DNA from: Ziziphus jujuba
Taxonomy: Eukaryota; Streptophyta; Magnoliopsida; Rosales; Rhamnaceae
DNA: 64,000 nt
Direction: 5' to 3'
NCBI RefSeq assembly: GCF_031755915.1
Contig: NC_083388.1
Location: 25,017,001 to 25,081,000 of the forward strand
The notes under the pieces were generated by a model. The model was not told the origin of the DNA. It made no database searches and saw only the letters and a list, made by a program, of their open reading frames with translations. Both the position numbers and the translations under genes were made by a program. Shown here piece by piece: positions 35,651-47,005 of the stretch; position 1 is the first letter of the stretch, and each line of letters opens with the position of its first letter.

Positions 35651-36664
35651 TTAAATGTGAGCAAGAGATCCAATAGCCTTCCTACTCAAAGCATCTGCCA
35701 CTACATTCGCCTTGCCTGGGTGATAATCAATCACGCAATCATAATCCTTCAACAACTCCACCCATCTCCTTTGCCTCATATTTAACTCCTTCTGAGTGAA
35801 AATGTACTTGAGGCTTTTGTGGTCGGAAAAAATTTGGCATGTGGCCCCATACAAGTAGTGTCTCCACTTCTTTAAAGCAAAGACTACCACCGCCAATTCT
35901 AAGTCATGCGTAGGGTAATTCTGTTCGTGCTGCTTCAATTGCCGTGATGCGTACACCACCACCCTTTGATTCTGCATTAACACGCAACTCAACCCTTGAT
36001 GGGATGCATCACAATGGACTTCAAATCCTTCATTCCCATCAGGTAAAGTTAAGACAGGCGCAGATGTCAACTTCTGCTTCAACTCCTGAAAACTCTGTTC
36101 ACACCTGTCCGTCCAACTAAATTCAACATCCTTTCGGGTTAAATTATGAAGCGGTCCAGCGATCTTCGAAAACCCTTCTATAAAACGACGGTAGTATCCC
36201 GCTAATCCAAGAAAACTTCGTACTTCCCTCATAGTGGTAGGGCGCTCCCAACTCAACACTGCCTTCACCTTATCGGGGTCCACATAGATGCCTTCGGCTG
36301 ACACGATATGTCCGAGAAAACCCACTTGATTCAACCAGAATTCACACTTGTCGAACTTAGCATATAGCTGATGCTGCCTTAGAGTTTGGAGCACTCTCCT
36401 CAAATGCCTCATGTGCTCTTCTTGGCTCCTTGAATAGATCAGGATGTCATCTATAAATACAATGACAAAACGATCTAAGTACGGACGAAACACCCTATTC
36501 ATCAAATCCATAAAAGCTGCTGGGGCGTTGGTGAGTCCGAACGACATCACTAGGAATTCATAATGTCCGTACCTCGTCCTAAAGGCAGTCTTAGGAATGT
36601 CCGACTCTCGGATCCTTAACTGATGGTATCCAGATCTCAAGTCGATCTTGGAGAACACCTTGGC
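35651..36664 (-). pseudogene. Gypsy reverse transcriptase (second part) and RNase H
   Basis: Continues the RT cut by [41 protein letters not shown], catalytic [13 protein letters not shown], then the thumb and RNase H ([49 protein letters not shown]) ending DALSRK. It is open for 335 residues and stops with TAA at 35651-35653 where the family usually reads on into integrase (AHI-K-VIQLPLM). Confidence 0.92.
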
Positions 36665-39610
36665 TGTAACACCCTGTCCAGAACCATGTCGGAAATTTTT
36701 GCACGTTGACCGAGGTTGACCGTTGACCGTTGATCAAGGGGTCAAAAGTTGACTTTTTGACCCGGTTGGAATTCTAGGTTGACTGAGGTACCGTTACAAA
36801 GTAAACGTTGGCACAAGTTCGTAGACTGGTAGCACGTTGAAAACGGAGCTACGGTTTGAAAGTTATGAGCAAAACAAGTTGAGGTCCAAACTGTCCAAGG
36901 GGTGCTGGAGTTGACTTTTTATTCATGCAAGGTTGAGCTTTGACTCATGCATGTTTGTGAAGTGCTCGTTGATACGAGTCCGTAGACTAGCGGCATGTCC
37001 GATTTGGACATGTGGTTTGAAAGTTATGGACCTGTAGAATTTTTCAAACACCGTATTATTTTAATATTATTTTTAAACGCATAACGAGGTGCCACGTGTG
37101 ACTTAATGAAGGTGACCATGTGTCACCATGTGAAAAATCATATTATTTTTATTATTATTTTAAATAATAATATTTTTATTTAATTATTTAATTATTTTTT
37201 ATTTATTTCATTTTATTTTTCTTTTTCTTTTTCTTTTTCTTTTTCTTTTCTATTTTTTTCCCCCACGTGGGAAAACACCTGTTTTTTTTTCTTTTTTTCT
37301 TTTCCTTTTCTTTTCTTTTTTCCCTTCTTCTTCCCCGAGCCATCAAAAAACCCAGCAGAAATTTTTTTTCTCCCTCCCGTCGTCTCTCTCTCTCTCCCGT
37401 GTGTAACTTTTCCGGCCACCGTCCAAGCCCACACGCCGGTGAGCTTACCAGCCAAATTTGGTTGCCGGCCGGCCGGCGACGCGCCCAGATCGGGCCGGCG
37501 AAGTCGCGGCGGCCGGTTATCTTTTTCCGGCGATTTCGCCGTATTCTGGCCAGCCCAGTTCGAATTAAGCCTCCTCCTCCCCTATTTTGAGTCCTCTGAG
37601 TTCAAAAATGGCCTCCAATCTAAAAAATTCGAAGCGGTTTGCGAGATACGAGGAATTGAAAACCGGCCGAAGCTTCCCGACCAAATTCCGGCCACCTCCG
37701 TCGGAATTGGGGTCGATGGAGACCGGATTGGTAATCCTCGTCGTTCAAGCTTCGATTCGGTATATCATTCGCCTATTTTGGATAACGTTTGTGTTTGACC
37801 CCCCCGGGTACCGGGTATTATTTACCCGATTAAAATATTAATTTATTTGACTGTGTGTGAATTGTGTTTTAGGAGCACGGGTGAGTCATGGAATTGATCC
37901 CATAGTGGATCATGGGTTAATTGCGTGCTCCAGGTGAGTGACCCACCTCCAAATTTATTTTGGGAATTTAATTGGTGAATATATTATGTGTGATTTAAAT
38001 ATTTGGAATTTAATTTCTATGTGCCAAATATTTATCTGATTTATTGTGGAATTATTTGTGAATTTATTGGATTTAAGAAAATGTGCATTTTACAAATTTA
38101 TGCCATGTGGAATTATTTTATGGTTTTGAGAATTTTGAAATTCTTGTGGTTTTAACATTAAATCGGGCATGATTTGATTTTCAAATATTTCAAGGAAAAT
38201 ATTTGCTTATGTTGGTGATTTCAATTTTTATAAAATATGCCCATGGAATATTATAAGATTTGATTATTATATTTCGAGAATTATTTATGCTATTGGGAAA
38301 ATGTGGATATTTGAATTGATGGATTTGGGAGTTGGTGGATTTGAAAATCATGGAATTTATGGTATTGATTATAAAGAAATTGTGGAGAATTTCCCGGTTC
38401 AAGCGGATGGAATATACCCGCTGTGTTTGTGCAAAATGTGAAAATTGTTATATAATTTAAATTTGTGAATTTTATGATTTTTAGATGCACCGTGCACGTA
38501 CTGGTGTTCTGTTTATATGTGATATGGATATTGTGCACACGGTTATGATTAGCGCGCAGGTGGGTATTATGAGGTTGTCCTGTGGTTGCCATCGGATGAG
38601 GGTGGCCACCCCTCCATGGCTGGGACACCAGGTTAGCAGCGGCGCAGTGGGACGCCACGCGACCGTATGCCGGTTTCTTTCTATAACCTCCTGTCTGGTG
38701 GTACCTCGGGACGCTGGGTACTGTTGGCGCCACTGGTATATAGTGGGTGCATCAAATGATTTTCAGAACTGGGTTTTAAAAATAAAATGTTTTAAAACTG
38801 TATTGGAATTAAAAATATAATTATTACTGTTCTGGTATTTATTTGGTTGGGGATCTTAAATTGGTTTAATTTTATCTTTACTTAATTATTCAATAAATTA
38901 ATTTCCTTTAAATTAAAATTGTCGGATGCTTGACTTATTATATTCTATTTGTTATTTAGTGAATTAATTGATGTCTTGGTTTTCGGGGAATACGAACAAA
39001 GGGTTTTGTGAAAATGTTTTAAAAGGGGAACTTTTCCAACTGAGAGAATTGTAAGGGTTTTGAGAGAAATTATTATTTCCAATTAATTATTATCTATCTA
39101 CTGTATTACCGTGGTATTATATTGTATAGTAGATAGGGTCACTCACTGAGATGATTAGCATCTCACACTCTTAAATTCCGTTCCCCTAGGTCCAGGTTGG
39201 AGACGTTGATTGTCCGGGGCGAGCCCAACGCCTCAGCTCGTTGCCGAAGGTTCAAGAAGTATTTCTTCCCTTTTCCTCTCTATCCTGTATTGCTTCTTTA
39301 TCTATCATTTTATAAATTCCACATTTATTGTATAATGCTCTGTATACTGTATTGGACGTGTAGTTATTATTTATGCACTGGGTTGCTGCTGTTGTTATAT
39401 GAAGTGCTGAAATTTGTGGAATAATTTATAGTCTGTGGGAGGAATAAGGGGATGAATTTTAGAAGTGTGTTTTCAGTGCAGGTAATTTTTGGTAAGTCCT
39501 ACCCTTAGGGGAGGTGCTGCCGGATTTTCCGTTGGAAGATTCGGTGGTATTTCCCTGGGATCAGGGCTTGTCTAGGGTTTCGGGGAAGGAATTCTGGACG
39601 GGTCCTGACA
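36665..39610 (+). mobile_element. Solo LTR C nested in the gypsy reverse transcriptase
   Basis: 2946 bp, TGTAACACCC to GGGTCCTGACA, plus strand, so opposite to its host. The TSD is TTGGC at 36660-36664 and 39611-39615. The host RT reads [11 protein letters not shown] on one side and [10 protein letters not shown] on the other with one TSD copy removed, confirming the site. It holds a TCTTTT-type microsatellite at 37215-37255, a G-box CCCACGTGGG at 37262-37271 and the hairpin at 39148-39164. Confidence 0.95.
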
Positions 39611-40482
39611 TTGGCACCCTGGAGTTGGTCAAAGAGATCATCTATCCTTGGCAACGGATAGCGATTAGGGATGGTGACCTTATTAAGTTGTCGGTAGTCG
39701 ATGCACAGTCTTAGACTACCATCCTTCTTCTTCACAAACAAAACTGGAGCTCCCCATGGTGATATGCTTGGTCTAATAAACCCCTTATCTACCAAATCTT
39801 GCAATTGGAGCTTTAGCTCCCTTAGCTCCGCTGGAGCCATCCGATATGGCGGTAGAGAAATAGGCACGGTGCCCGGAATTAATTCAATGGGAAAGTCAAC
39901 TTCTCTTTTCGGAAGCAATCCTGGTAACTCTTCAGGAAACACATCCGGAAAATCCCGCAAAATGGGCATGTCTTCCAACCTGACCCCACTTACTCGGGTA
40001 TCTATCACGTGAGCCAAATACCCTTGACAACCTTTATTCAGTAGCTTCTTAGCGGTAAGAGTAGATATCAACCTCGGCAAAGGTCTTCCAACTTCCCCAT
40101 GGAATACCACTTCTGGCAACCCTGGCCTCCTGAATGTAACTTCTTTGTTAAAGCAATCTACAGATGCATGGTTCCTTGCCAACCAATCCATGCCCAAGAT
40201 TACATCAAGTCCGGATAGATCCAACAGGATCAAGTCTGCTTCCATCACTTGATCTTCGATGCAGAAGAAACATTCCTTGATTAACTGGCTAGGCCACAAG
40301 GATTCTCTTGCAGGAGTGGCTATTTCTAGCAGACATTCTAAAGGAGTAGGGGTCATACCGACCCGAACGACAAATTCTCTTGAGATAAACGAATGTGTTG
40401 CTCCTGGGTCTATAAGCACACGTGCATCATTACCAAAAATATTCAAAGTACCTATGATAATGTCAGGCGTAGTCCTGTCCTC
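39611..40482 (-). pseudogene. Gypsy protease and first part of reverse transcriptase
   Basis: Follows the gag stop in the same frame. The aspartic protease motif is [13 protein letters not shown] (family form DPGATHSF), then [21 protein letters not shown] starts [17 protein letters not shown] and [52 protein letters not shown], ending at [11 protein letters not shown] where LTR C interrupts it. The residues after that in this frame come from LTR C and are not part of the protein. Confidence 0.9.
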
Positions 40483-41628
40483 CTACTGTGTCATAGCAAA
40501 CACCCGACCTTGACCTGTCTGCTGGGGTTTCCTTCCTCTACCTCGACTCGATCCTGCAGATGGTTGGGCTGATCCCGAAGAAACTCCTACTGCCTGACTC
40601 CCCTGGGAACTCTGACCTGGAAATACACCTGTATGCTGTGCTCGCCGACTTGCTCCTAGCACACTGCCACTACCATAAGGGCAATCCCTCCTTATGTGGC
40701 CTGGCTGCCCACACTGAAAGCATAAACCATCCATCTGACACTGCCCAGAATGCTTCCTCCTACAAATTTGGCAAATCCGCGGAGAACCAAAGTGTGACTG
40801 CTGATACGAGCTTGTATCCCCACTGAGCGAATGGCGAGCTGGCTGGGGCATACGATAACTACCTCTCCTCTGAAATTTGCCTCGTGGGCTTAGCCCATCA
40901 CTATCTGAGCCTGAACTATGGCTTTTCTTAGCTGCCCCCTGTCGAGGTACCCCACTATATGAACCTTCGAATGATCTACGCCTCGAGGGTCTGCACATCT
41001 TCGCCTGTCTCTCTAGCTCGAGCGCTGCATCCCTGGCGGACTGATGAGTGGGATGTACTGATCCAGAAAGGGTGAGGCCGATGTTCTCGTTCAAGCCGTC
41101 TATGAACCTCACCTTCTTCGCATGATTGTCGTGAATCAGGTGCATGCAGAATTCTGATAGTTCCTGAAATCTTCTCTCGTACTCGGACACTGTCATGTTC
41201 CCCTGTCGCAGTTCCTCGAACTCTCTCCTTCTTGCCTCACGGTAGGCAGGAGGACAATACTCAGTAGAGAAGGCAACCTTAAACTGATCCCACGTATGCC
41301 TTCTGCGAGTCTTTTCTATTTGCCACCATTTCCGAGCATCTCCTTCTAACATGAAACCAGAAATCCTCACCATGTCCTCGTTGGGGCACTGCATCCCCTC
41401 TTCCAAGATCTTCTCCATGCTGGATAGCCACTTCATGGCTGCAGCTAGGCCTTGGCTTCCATCGAAATCCACGGCTCCTAAACGTCGAGCCTGATCCACG
41501 GATCGATTACTAGAGCTTGAACCTCCTAAGGCTCTAGTTAGTTGAGAGACCAGATTTCTAAGGCTCAATCGACTCCCGGAACTCTCAGCTGAGCGTTCCT
41601 GAGTTCTACGTGTGTCCCGCCTACTCAT
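40483..41628 (-). pseudogene. Gypsy gag
   Basis: ATG at 41626-41628 (MSRRDTRRTQERS), 127 bases inside the primer-binding site. The retrotransposon gag domain covers VDFDGSQGLAAAMKWLSSMEKIL to FQELSEFC (about residues 50-170), followed by a Ser-rich stretch and a CCHC zinc knuckle CFQCGQPGHIRRDC, then a Ser/Gly/Gln-rich tail ending RVFAMTQ. The closing TAG at 40483-40485 is in frame with protease and probably replaced a Gln codon of a single gag-pol frame; 381 residues. It would form the RNA-binding capsid. Confidence 0.88.
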
Positions 41629-41754
41629 CGTAGCAGATTCTGAGGAAACAAACAAGAGTTTAGAAACAGAGACACTTAAGCACGATTGCAAAAGGAAGAA
41701 TTTATGGATGGGCTGTACAGCAATGCACAGTCCCTTAGGATTACAAGAACCTAT

Positions 41755-41766
41755 GCTCTGATACCA
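41755..41766 (-). other. Primer-binding site of the gypsy element
   Basis: TGGTATCAGAGC on the minus strand, two bases from the 5' LTR. This is the standard site complementary to the 3' end of plant initiator Met tRNA. Confidence 0.92.
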
Positions 41767-41768
41767 AC

Positions 41769-44608
41769 TGTCAGGACCCATCCAAAATTCCTCACCGAAA
41801 CCCTAGACAAGCCCTGATCCTAGGGAAACCCTACCGGACCCTCCTATGAAAAATTCGGCAGAACCTCCCCTAAGGGATGGACTTACCACAAATTACCTGC
41901 ACCGAAAACACACTTCTATAATCACCCCTTTATTTCTCCCGCAAACTACAAGTTGTTCCACAATTTACAGCACTTCATAACAATAACAGCAGCCCAGTGC
42001 ATAAATAAAACATAAGTGTCCAAATAGTATACAGAGCTTTATGAATTGCTAGTCAACAGAAATACAACAAAGATGAAAGAAATAATACACTGAAATGAAT
42101 GAGTATAAAGGTACTTCTCGAAACATGATAGCAGCGTTAAATTGGTTCGCTCCGGAAGAACGTCTACCACCTCTTGCACCTAAGGGAACGGAACTTAAAA
42201 ACTTGAGATGCTAATCATCTCAATGAGTGACCCTAACTACTGAACACTTTTAATGATAAGAATAATAATAATAATAATAATAATAAGGGAATTGAATTAA
42301 TACCAACAATTAATAAATAAATAATAACAGTTGGAAATGATAATTTTTCCCTCAAAACCCTCACTAATCACTCCGTTGGAAATGTTCCCTTTTTAAAACA
42401 ATTTCACAAAACCCGATATTCGTACTTCCCGAAAACCAAAGGATCAAACCATTTGAGAAACAGTAAATAAATAAATACCCCAATATATAATTAAAATGCA
42501 ATAAATTATAATAAATAATTTTTGAACACCTTTGGGGTTTGAAACTTTGTTTGAAAACTACACTTGACGCATCACACCATATACCGGTGATGCCCTCCGA
42601 TACCTAGCGTCCTGAGCACCGACTGGCGGGGGGGATTAAAGAGAGAAACTTGCAAACGGCACTTCGGCGTCCTGACAGTACTGCTGCTGAAACCATCATC
42701 CCGGCCAAGGAGGGGGGTGGCTGAGGCCAATAACAAACTTGCCTGCCCACGGTCCAATGGCAACTCACGGGTGAAATAATAATACTTGCGCGCTGAACCA
42801 CATATACATATACCAGAACACCAATACTGTATGAATGCATCTAAAATAATTATTAAACCAACTGTACCGTTTTCGAAAATTTACCGTGGCAAATATACCA
42901 AATTTTCACAAACGGTACGGAAACATCGATAACCAATAAACCATAATTTTTCTCGTAACACGAGGTTTAACAATTAAAATACCGCGGGGATAATTTATAC
43001 AATTTAAACAAATATTTTCATAAAATAATTAACCCAATTATGCCTGAAAATAATACTTAAAACCTCGTACGAATATTACCGAAATACACTTTGCTCATGC
43101 ATAATAAATAAATTAAATCACAATAAAACCATAATTAAATTGTACCACATGAGCATAATTTAAATACCAATTAAACATAATTAATTGCCCAAAATATTTT
43201 TGAAGGTGGGTCACTCACTTTAAGCGCGTAAATCAGCTAAGATCCTCCGCGGGATCAACTCCACTACTCGTACGCGCACCTAAAACATCCACAGTACCAA
43301 CCAAATATATTAATATTTTATTCGGGTAATTCCCAAATGGGTACCCAGGGAGCGAACACCAAATGATATCTAAAATTTATGAGTTATATACCAAATCGAA
43401 GCTCGAGTGATGAGGATCACGAATTCGGTCTTAATTTCCGGTGATCGGACCCGAGGTGGTCGGAATCTCGCCGGAAAGCTTTCGGGTTTCGACTCGGCAA
43501 TTCTCCCAAACCGTCGCGAATTGGCAGAAACGGATGTCGGATTCGGGTTCAGGAGGTCGAACACAGTCTGGAGGGATCGGGGTGTGACTGGGTACTCGCC
43601 AGAACAGTAACTTCCGGCGAGCCGCCGCGGTTGCCGGTGGCGGCGCGTGCGGTGGCCGTTGGCTTAGATTTTTTGCAGATTTGTAGATCGAGGGGAGAGG
43701 AATCCAACGGGACTGGCGGTGAGGCAAACGGAGGCCGGACGGCGGAGAAATCGGGGTTTGAAGAATTTCGGCCCCTCGCCGGAAAAAGCTCCGATCCCGG
43801 CGCATCGGAGGTCCGGTGGCCGTGAAATTTGGTGGGTAGGCCGGACTTGAGGAGGTGGTGAGGGGTGGCTGGCGCGTGTGGCCAGAAAATGGCCGGAAAG
43901 GGGTCAATCGGCGGTGGAGGGAAAAATTGCAGCCGATCTTCGCCGCCTCGATCCGGGCGCGTCCGGCGGCCAATGGCCGTGAAACTTTGGGGTTTTGCCG
44001 GAAATGGGGAGAGGATTCCGTCTGGCCGGCGCATGTAAGGTGAATCGGTCGAAAAATTTAAAAACTCCGGCAGCCGGTCGGTTTCTCTCTCTCTCTCTTT
44101 CTCTCTCTTCCCCGAGATTTTTGTCAAATAAAAGCCACGGTGTGACACTGTTCATTCCACGTGGACCAATCAGGTGATGACACGTGGCATCACTGTGCAC
44201 TTAAGCCAGATATAATAAAATATTACGGTATCCGGCGAATTTCAAACGTCCATAACTTTTTAACCAAATGTCCGATTTAAGCGTGCCGCTAGTCTATGAA
44301 CTCGTATCGACGAGTACTTTACAACCATACAAGAGTCAAAACAAAATTACACCACAAGAAAAAGTCAACTCCCAGCACCTTTTGGACTATTTGTATCTCA
44401 ACTTGTTTTGCCCATAACTTTCAAACCGTAGCTCCGTTTTCGACGTGCTACTAGTCTACGAACTCGGAACATCATGCACTTTGCCACGATACCCTGGTCA
44501 ACTGGAAATTCCAACTGGAACAAAAAGTCAACTTTTGACCCGCTCGGTCAACGATCAACCTCGGTCAACGTGCACGGATTCCGGTGCGATTTGGGACGGG
44601 GTGTTACA
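41769..44608 (-). repeat. Gypsy 5' LTR
   Basis: 2840 bp, TGTAACACCCCGTCCC to GGGTCCTGACA in element sense. Same order of features as the 3' LTR: G-boxes with CCAAT (44157-44189), GA/CT microsatellite (about 44083-44110), GC-rich stretch with long open frames, hairpin (42205-42221). It lacks about 33 bp present in the 3' LTR near 32300-32333. Confidence 0.94.
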
Positions 44609-45071
44609 ACTAGGATGTCAGTTGCTCGAGGGTGAGTGTGTGGAGGGTTTAGACCATATATATGGTGCAAAGACGATTCGAGCCAAGGATATGCCCAAAG
44701 TGTTGAGTCCTGCTATTTTCTCAACATTTGCGGTGTCTACAGCTGAGCCAAGTGGTTGATATGTTCCCAACCTTGTCGAACCCGAAAGTGAAGAAATGAT
44801 CAGCATTGACAACCTTTGGGTCCTTGCAAAACTTTCCATTCACAAACACTGCAGCACATAAATTTTGTTAATTAATATCAAACACCTTTCAACGACCATA
44901 TAATAGAAATTAAAATGCATGTATAATAAAATATATACATAAAACCAGATTCGGTTTGGTTTACTGCGACGCAGAAGTCCTGAATAGGGTCGGGATCAGA
45001 GCCAGAGGCAAAGGAGGAGGCCAAAGCCAAGATAACAAAGCGTAGGAAAGGAGAAGATGAACACCTTGCAT
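44609..45071 (-). pseudogene. GLP5 5' piece (exon 1 and start of exon 2)
   Basis: Exon 1 is at 44946-45071 and the start of exon 2 runs from about 44849 down to 44609, ending in the ACTAG target site. It shows [15 protein letters not shown] sequence (here [16 protein letters not shown]), with the frame disturbed by a 4-bp expansion. This is the same pseudogene as the 25991-45071 entry, listed separately because it is isolated by 13 kb of transposon. Confidence 0.85.
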
Positions 45072-46077
45072 TTAAGAGACTTTGTCGACAAGGAAGCGAA
45101 AATAAAAAAAAGTTTAATAATAATAGTAAAAATAATAATATTGAAAAAAAAGAAGAGAATTTGTTTGGAATTACAATAAAGATGAACACCTTGCAATGAT
45201 TACATATGAACACCTTGCAATGATTATATTTTTTTTTTGTTTATTGCAATGATTACAATAAAGAGAATTTGTTTAGGATCACGTCCTTTCTTTTTTTTTT
45301 TTTTTTTCAAGTCACATCCAAAAATATACATCTGGAAAAGGTTAACTTTTAACACTTTTTGAGACTCTAACTCCAACCAAATATCATACTAACTGACCAA
45401 TAAAAGAAACAAAAGGTCCATATATCATGCTTTTTTTTTTTGGGCAATATATAATTAACTAATAAAAATATATGACATACTAATTATAAAAACTTTGTTT
45501 CATATTACTTTCATTTAAAATTAATCTTGATCCAGACTTTTAAATTCAAATTAATTAAAAACATGACAATGAATGTTTATAAGTTTCAAGTCAGAGAAGA
45601 TAAGTTACTGGGGAAGTGAAGGCCAAGAAAAGTAAAATGAATCACTGACTAAGTCAAAGGGCCAGATAATATGGAGAATATTTTCTCGATGGCCAACAAT
45701 TTCTCAAGCTTGTAGCCATCTTGAAACTTCTTCATATGATGGGTTGGTGGTTTTGTAATCCACTATTTTTTGATTTTTAGATCAAATGGAGTTTTCAAAA
45801 GCTTCAAGTGATCAAAACTTCCATATGGAATTAAAAAGAGAAAGACAGAGATAAAACAGAGTTTCTGATTCAGAGATAAACAAAAGTGCTAAACCGATTG
45901 GAACAATATATATAACTGAAAAATTCAATTAGAGCTTTTACAACACCATTCTACTTATTTTATAAATGAATCCAAATCCAACAATAGGGAAACAAATATA
46001 CGGATCCTTATTAAAATGTAGAAGTTTACATATAAATTATGAATTCATTGGCTGCTTCATATAATATAAATTAGGGT
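45072..46077. other. GLP5-GLP6 spacer
   Basis: No gene. 45182-45226 holds two 24-bp-spaced copies of ATGAACACCTTGCAATGATTA, echoing the GLP start-codon segment at 45054-45071. T-runs lie at about 45229 and 45289-45308. From about 45685 it resembles the GLP2-GLP3 spacer, and 45836-45965 is the GLP6 downstream flank repeated at 51875-52005. Confidence 0.6.
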
Positions 46078-46910
46078 CTAATTATTGTTGTCAACCCAGA
46101 ACTGCTTCTGGAGATTTTCAATGACATTCTTGTCAACTTGGAAGGCCTTGGTGAGCACATCAGGATTAATACGAGGATCTGAATCAAACACAGCGTTGGC
46201 AATGGTGATGACTCCTGCATTTTGGCTGCTGAGACCGGCAAAGGCAACTGCATTGGTATATCCCCTGTTGAATTGGAAATGAATGAGACCAACTGGGAAT
46301 ACAAACACATCTCCCTTGTTCAGGACTTTAGAAAAGAGGCGGTTCTCGTCCTGGTTGGAGGTGACAAAACCAACCTCCAGTGTACCCTCTATGACTACGA
46401 GGATTTCGGTGCCGCGAGGGTGAATGTGGGGAGGGTTTAGACCATGTGGTGCATAGTCAATACGAGCCAGAGATATGCCCAAAGTGTTGAGTCCTGCTAT
46501 TTTATCGACGTTGAGTTGAGTTACATTTGAACCAAGTGGGTTCGACGTGTCCCTAGGCTTATCGAGCCCCTGAAAGAAGAAATCATTGGCAGTGACATCC
46601 TTTGGGTTCTTGCAGAACTTTCCATTCACAAACACTGCTCCATAAAGAAAATACGTTTTGTTAGTTCAGTAATATTATACTATCATAGTATTATAGGATA
46701 TCTGGTTATCTTAGGATATAAAAAAAGTTAGTGAAGAAATACAGGAGGAGGAAAATAAAGGGTAAACATACAAGCAGATTCAATTTCAGAGTCTTTGACT
46801 GCTACACAGAAGTCCTGCAGAGGACTGGGGTCAGAGGCAGAGGCAATAGAGGATGCCAAACCCAAAACAACAAGAGACAAAAAGATAGGAACTCCTTTCA
46901 TCTTATTCAT
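46078..46910 (-). CDS. GLP6: germin-like protein (type 1), intact
   Basis: Exons 46772-46910 and 46078-46634, donor GTATGT, acceptor GAGCAG, give 231 residues. Start [21 protein letters not shown] is a signal peptide; the inner MKG at 46899-46901 is an alternative start. Paired Cys are in LQDFC and NGKFC. Box 1 is [17 protein letters not shown], box 2 is [17 protein letters not shown], and there is an NVT site. The end is [22 protein letters not shown]. Secreted Mn-cupin of the GLP subfamily 1 kind; reaction unknown. It is the intact counterpart of GLP1 and supplies the empty-site reference for the TRIM and CACTA insertions there. The shared C-terminal half with GLP3/GLP8 may reflect gene conversion. 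Confidence 0.95.
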
Positions 46911-46996
46911 AGAGAGACTTGTCTGATCGATGTTTTACAAACTTTCTGTTGTATATATGCAAGTGAGGGATGAGAAATCTTGGTTGCAAACCTTCT

Positions 46997-47005
46997 TATT
47001 TATAG
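46997..47005 (-). promoter_or_regulatory. TATA box of GLP6
   Basis: CTATAAATA on the minus strand, about 87 bp upstream of the ATG, in sequence nearly identical to the GLP1 promoter. Confidence 0.65.

Larger units (their letters stand above)
31165..44608 (-). mobile_element. Ty3-gypsy retrotransposon (chromovirus-like) with both LTRs
   Basis: Minus-strand element: 5' LTR 41769-44608, primer-binding site TGGTATCAGAGC (41755-41766, initiator Met tRNA), gag, protease, RT, RNase H, integrase with a chromodomain-like tail, polypurine tract AGGGGGGGAGGT (about 34056-34067), 3' LTR 31165-34055. The TSD ACTAG is at 31160-31164 and 44609-44613. A solo LTR of the same family is nested in RT (36665-39610). 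The two LTRs are similar by eye, with a roughly 33-bp gap in one, so the insertion is fairly young. Several stops in gag-pol make it non-autonomous. The long LTRs and chromodomain-like end suggest the Tekay/Del clade, not proven. Confidence 0.93.
25991..45071 (-). pseudogene. GLP5: germin-like pseudogene (type 2) split into three pieces
   Basis: The pieces are 25991-26034 (end of the protein, KQFWVDNN and stop), 30878-31164 (second germin box, [19 protein letters not shown]), and 44609-45071 (exon 2 start through GISLARI, intron, exon 1 at 44946-45071). The copia composite at 26035-30877 separates the first two (TSD AATAA), and the gypsy element at 31165-44608 separates the last two (TSD ACTAG). 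Exon 1 begins MQGVHLLLS and later reads FVILALASSFASGSDPDPIQDFC in another frame, so it is frameshifted. A 4-bp TATA expansion near 44662 and a 1-bp loss near 31020 add two more shifts. The original gene was about 0.8 kb and now spans 19 kb. Confidence 0.92.
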
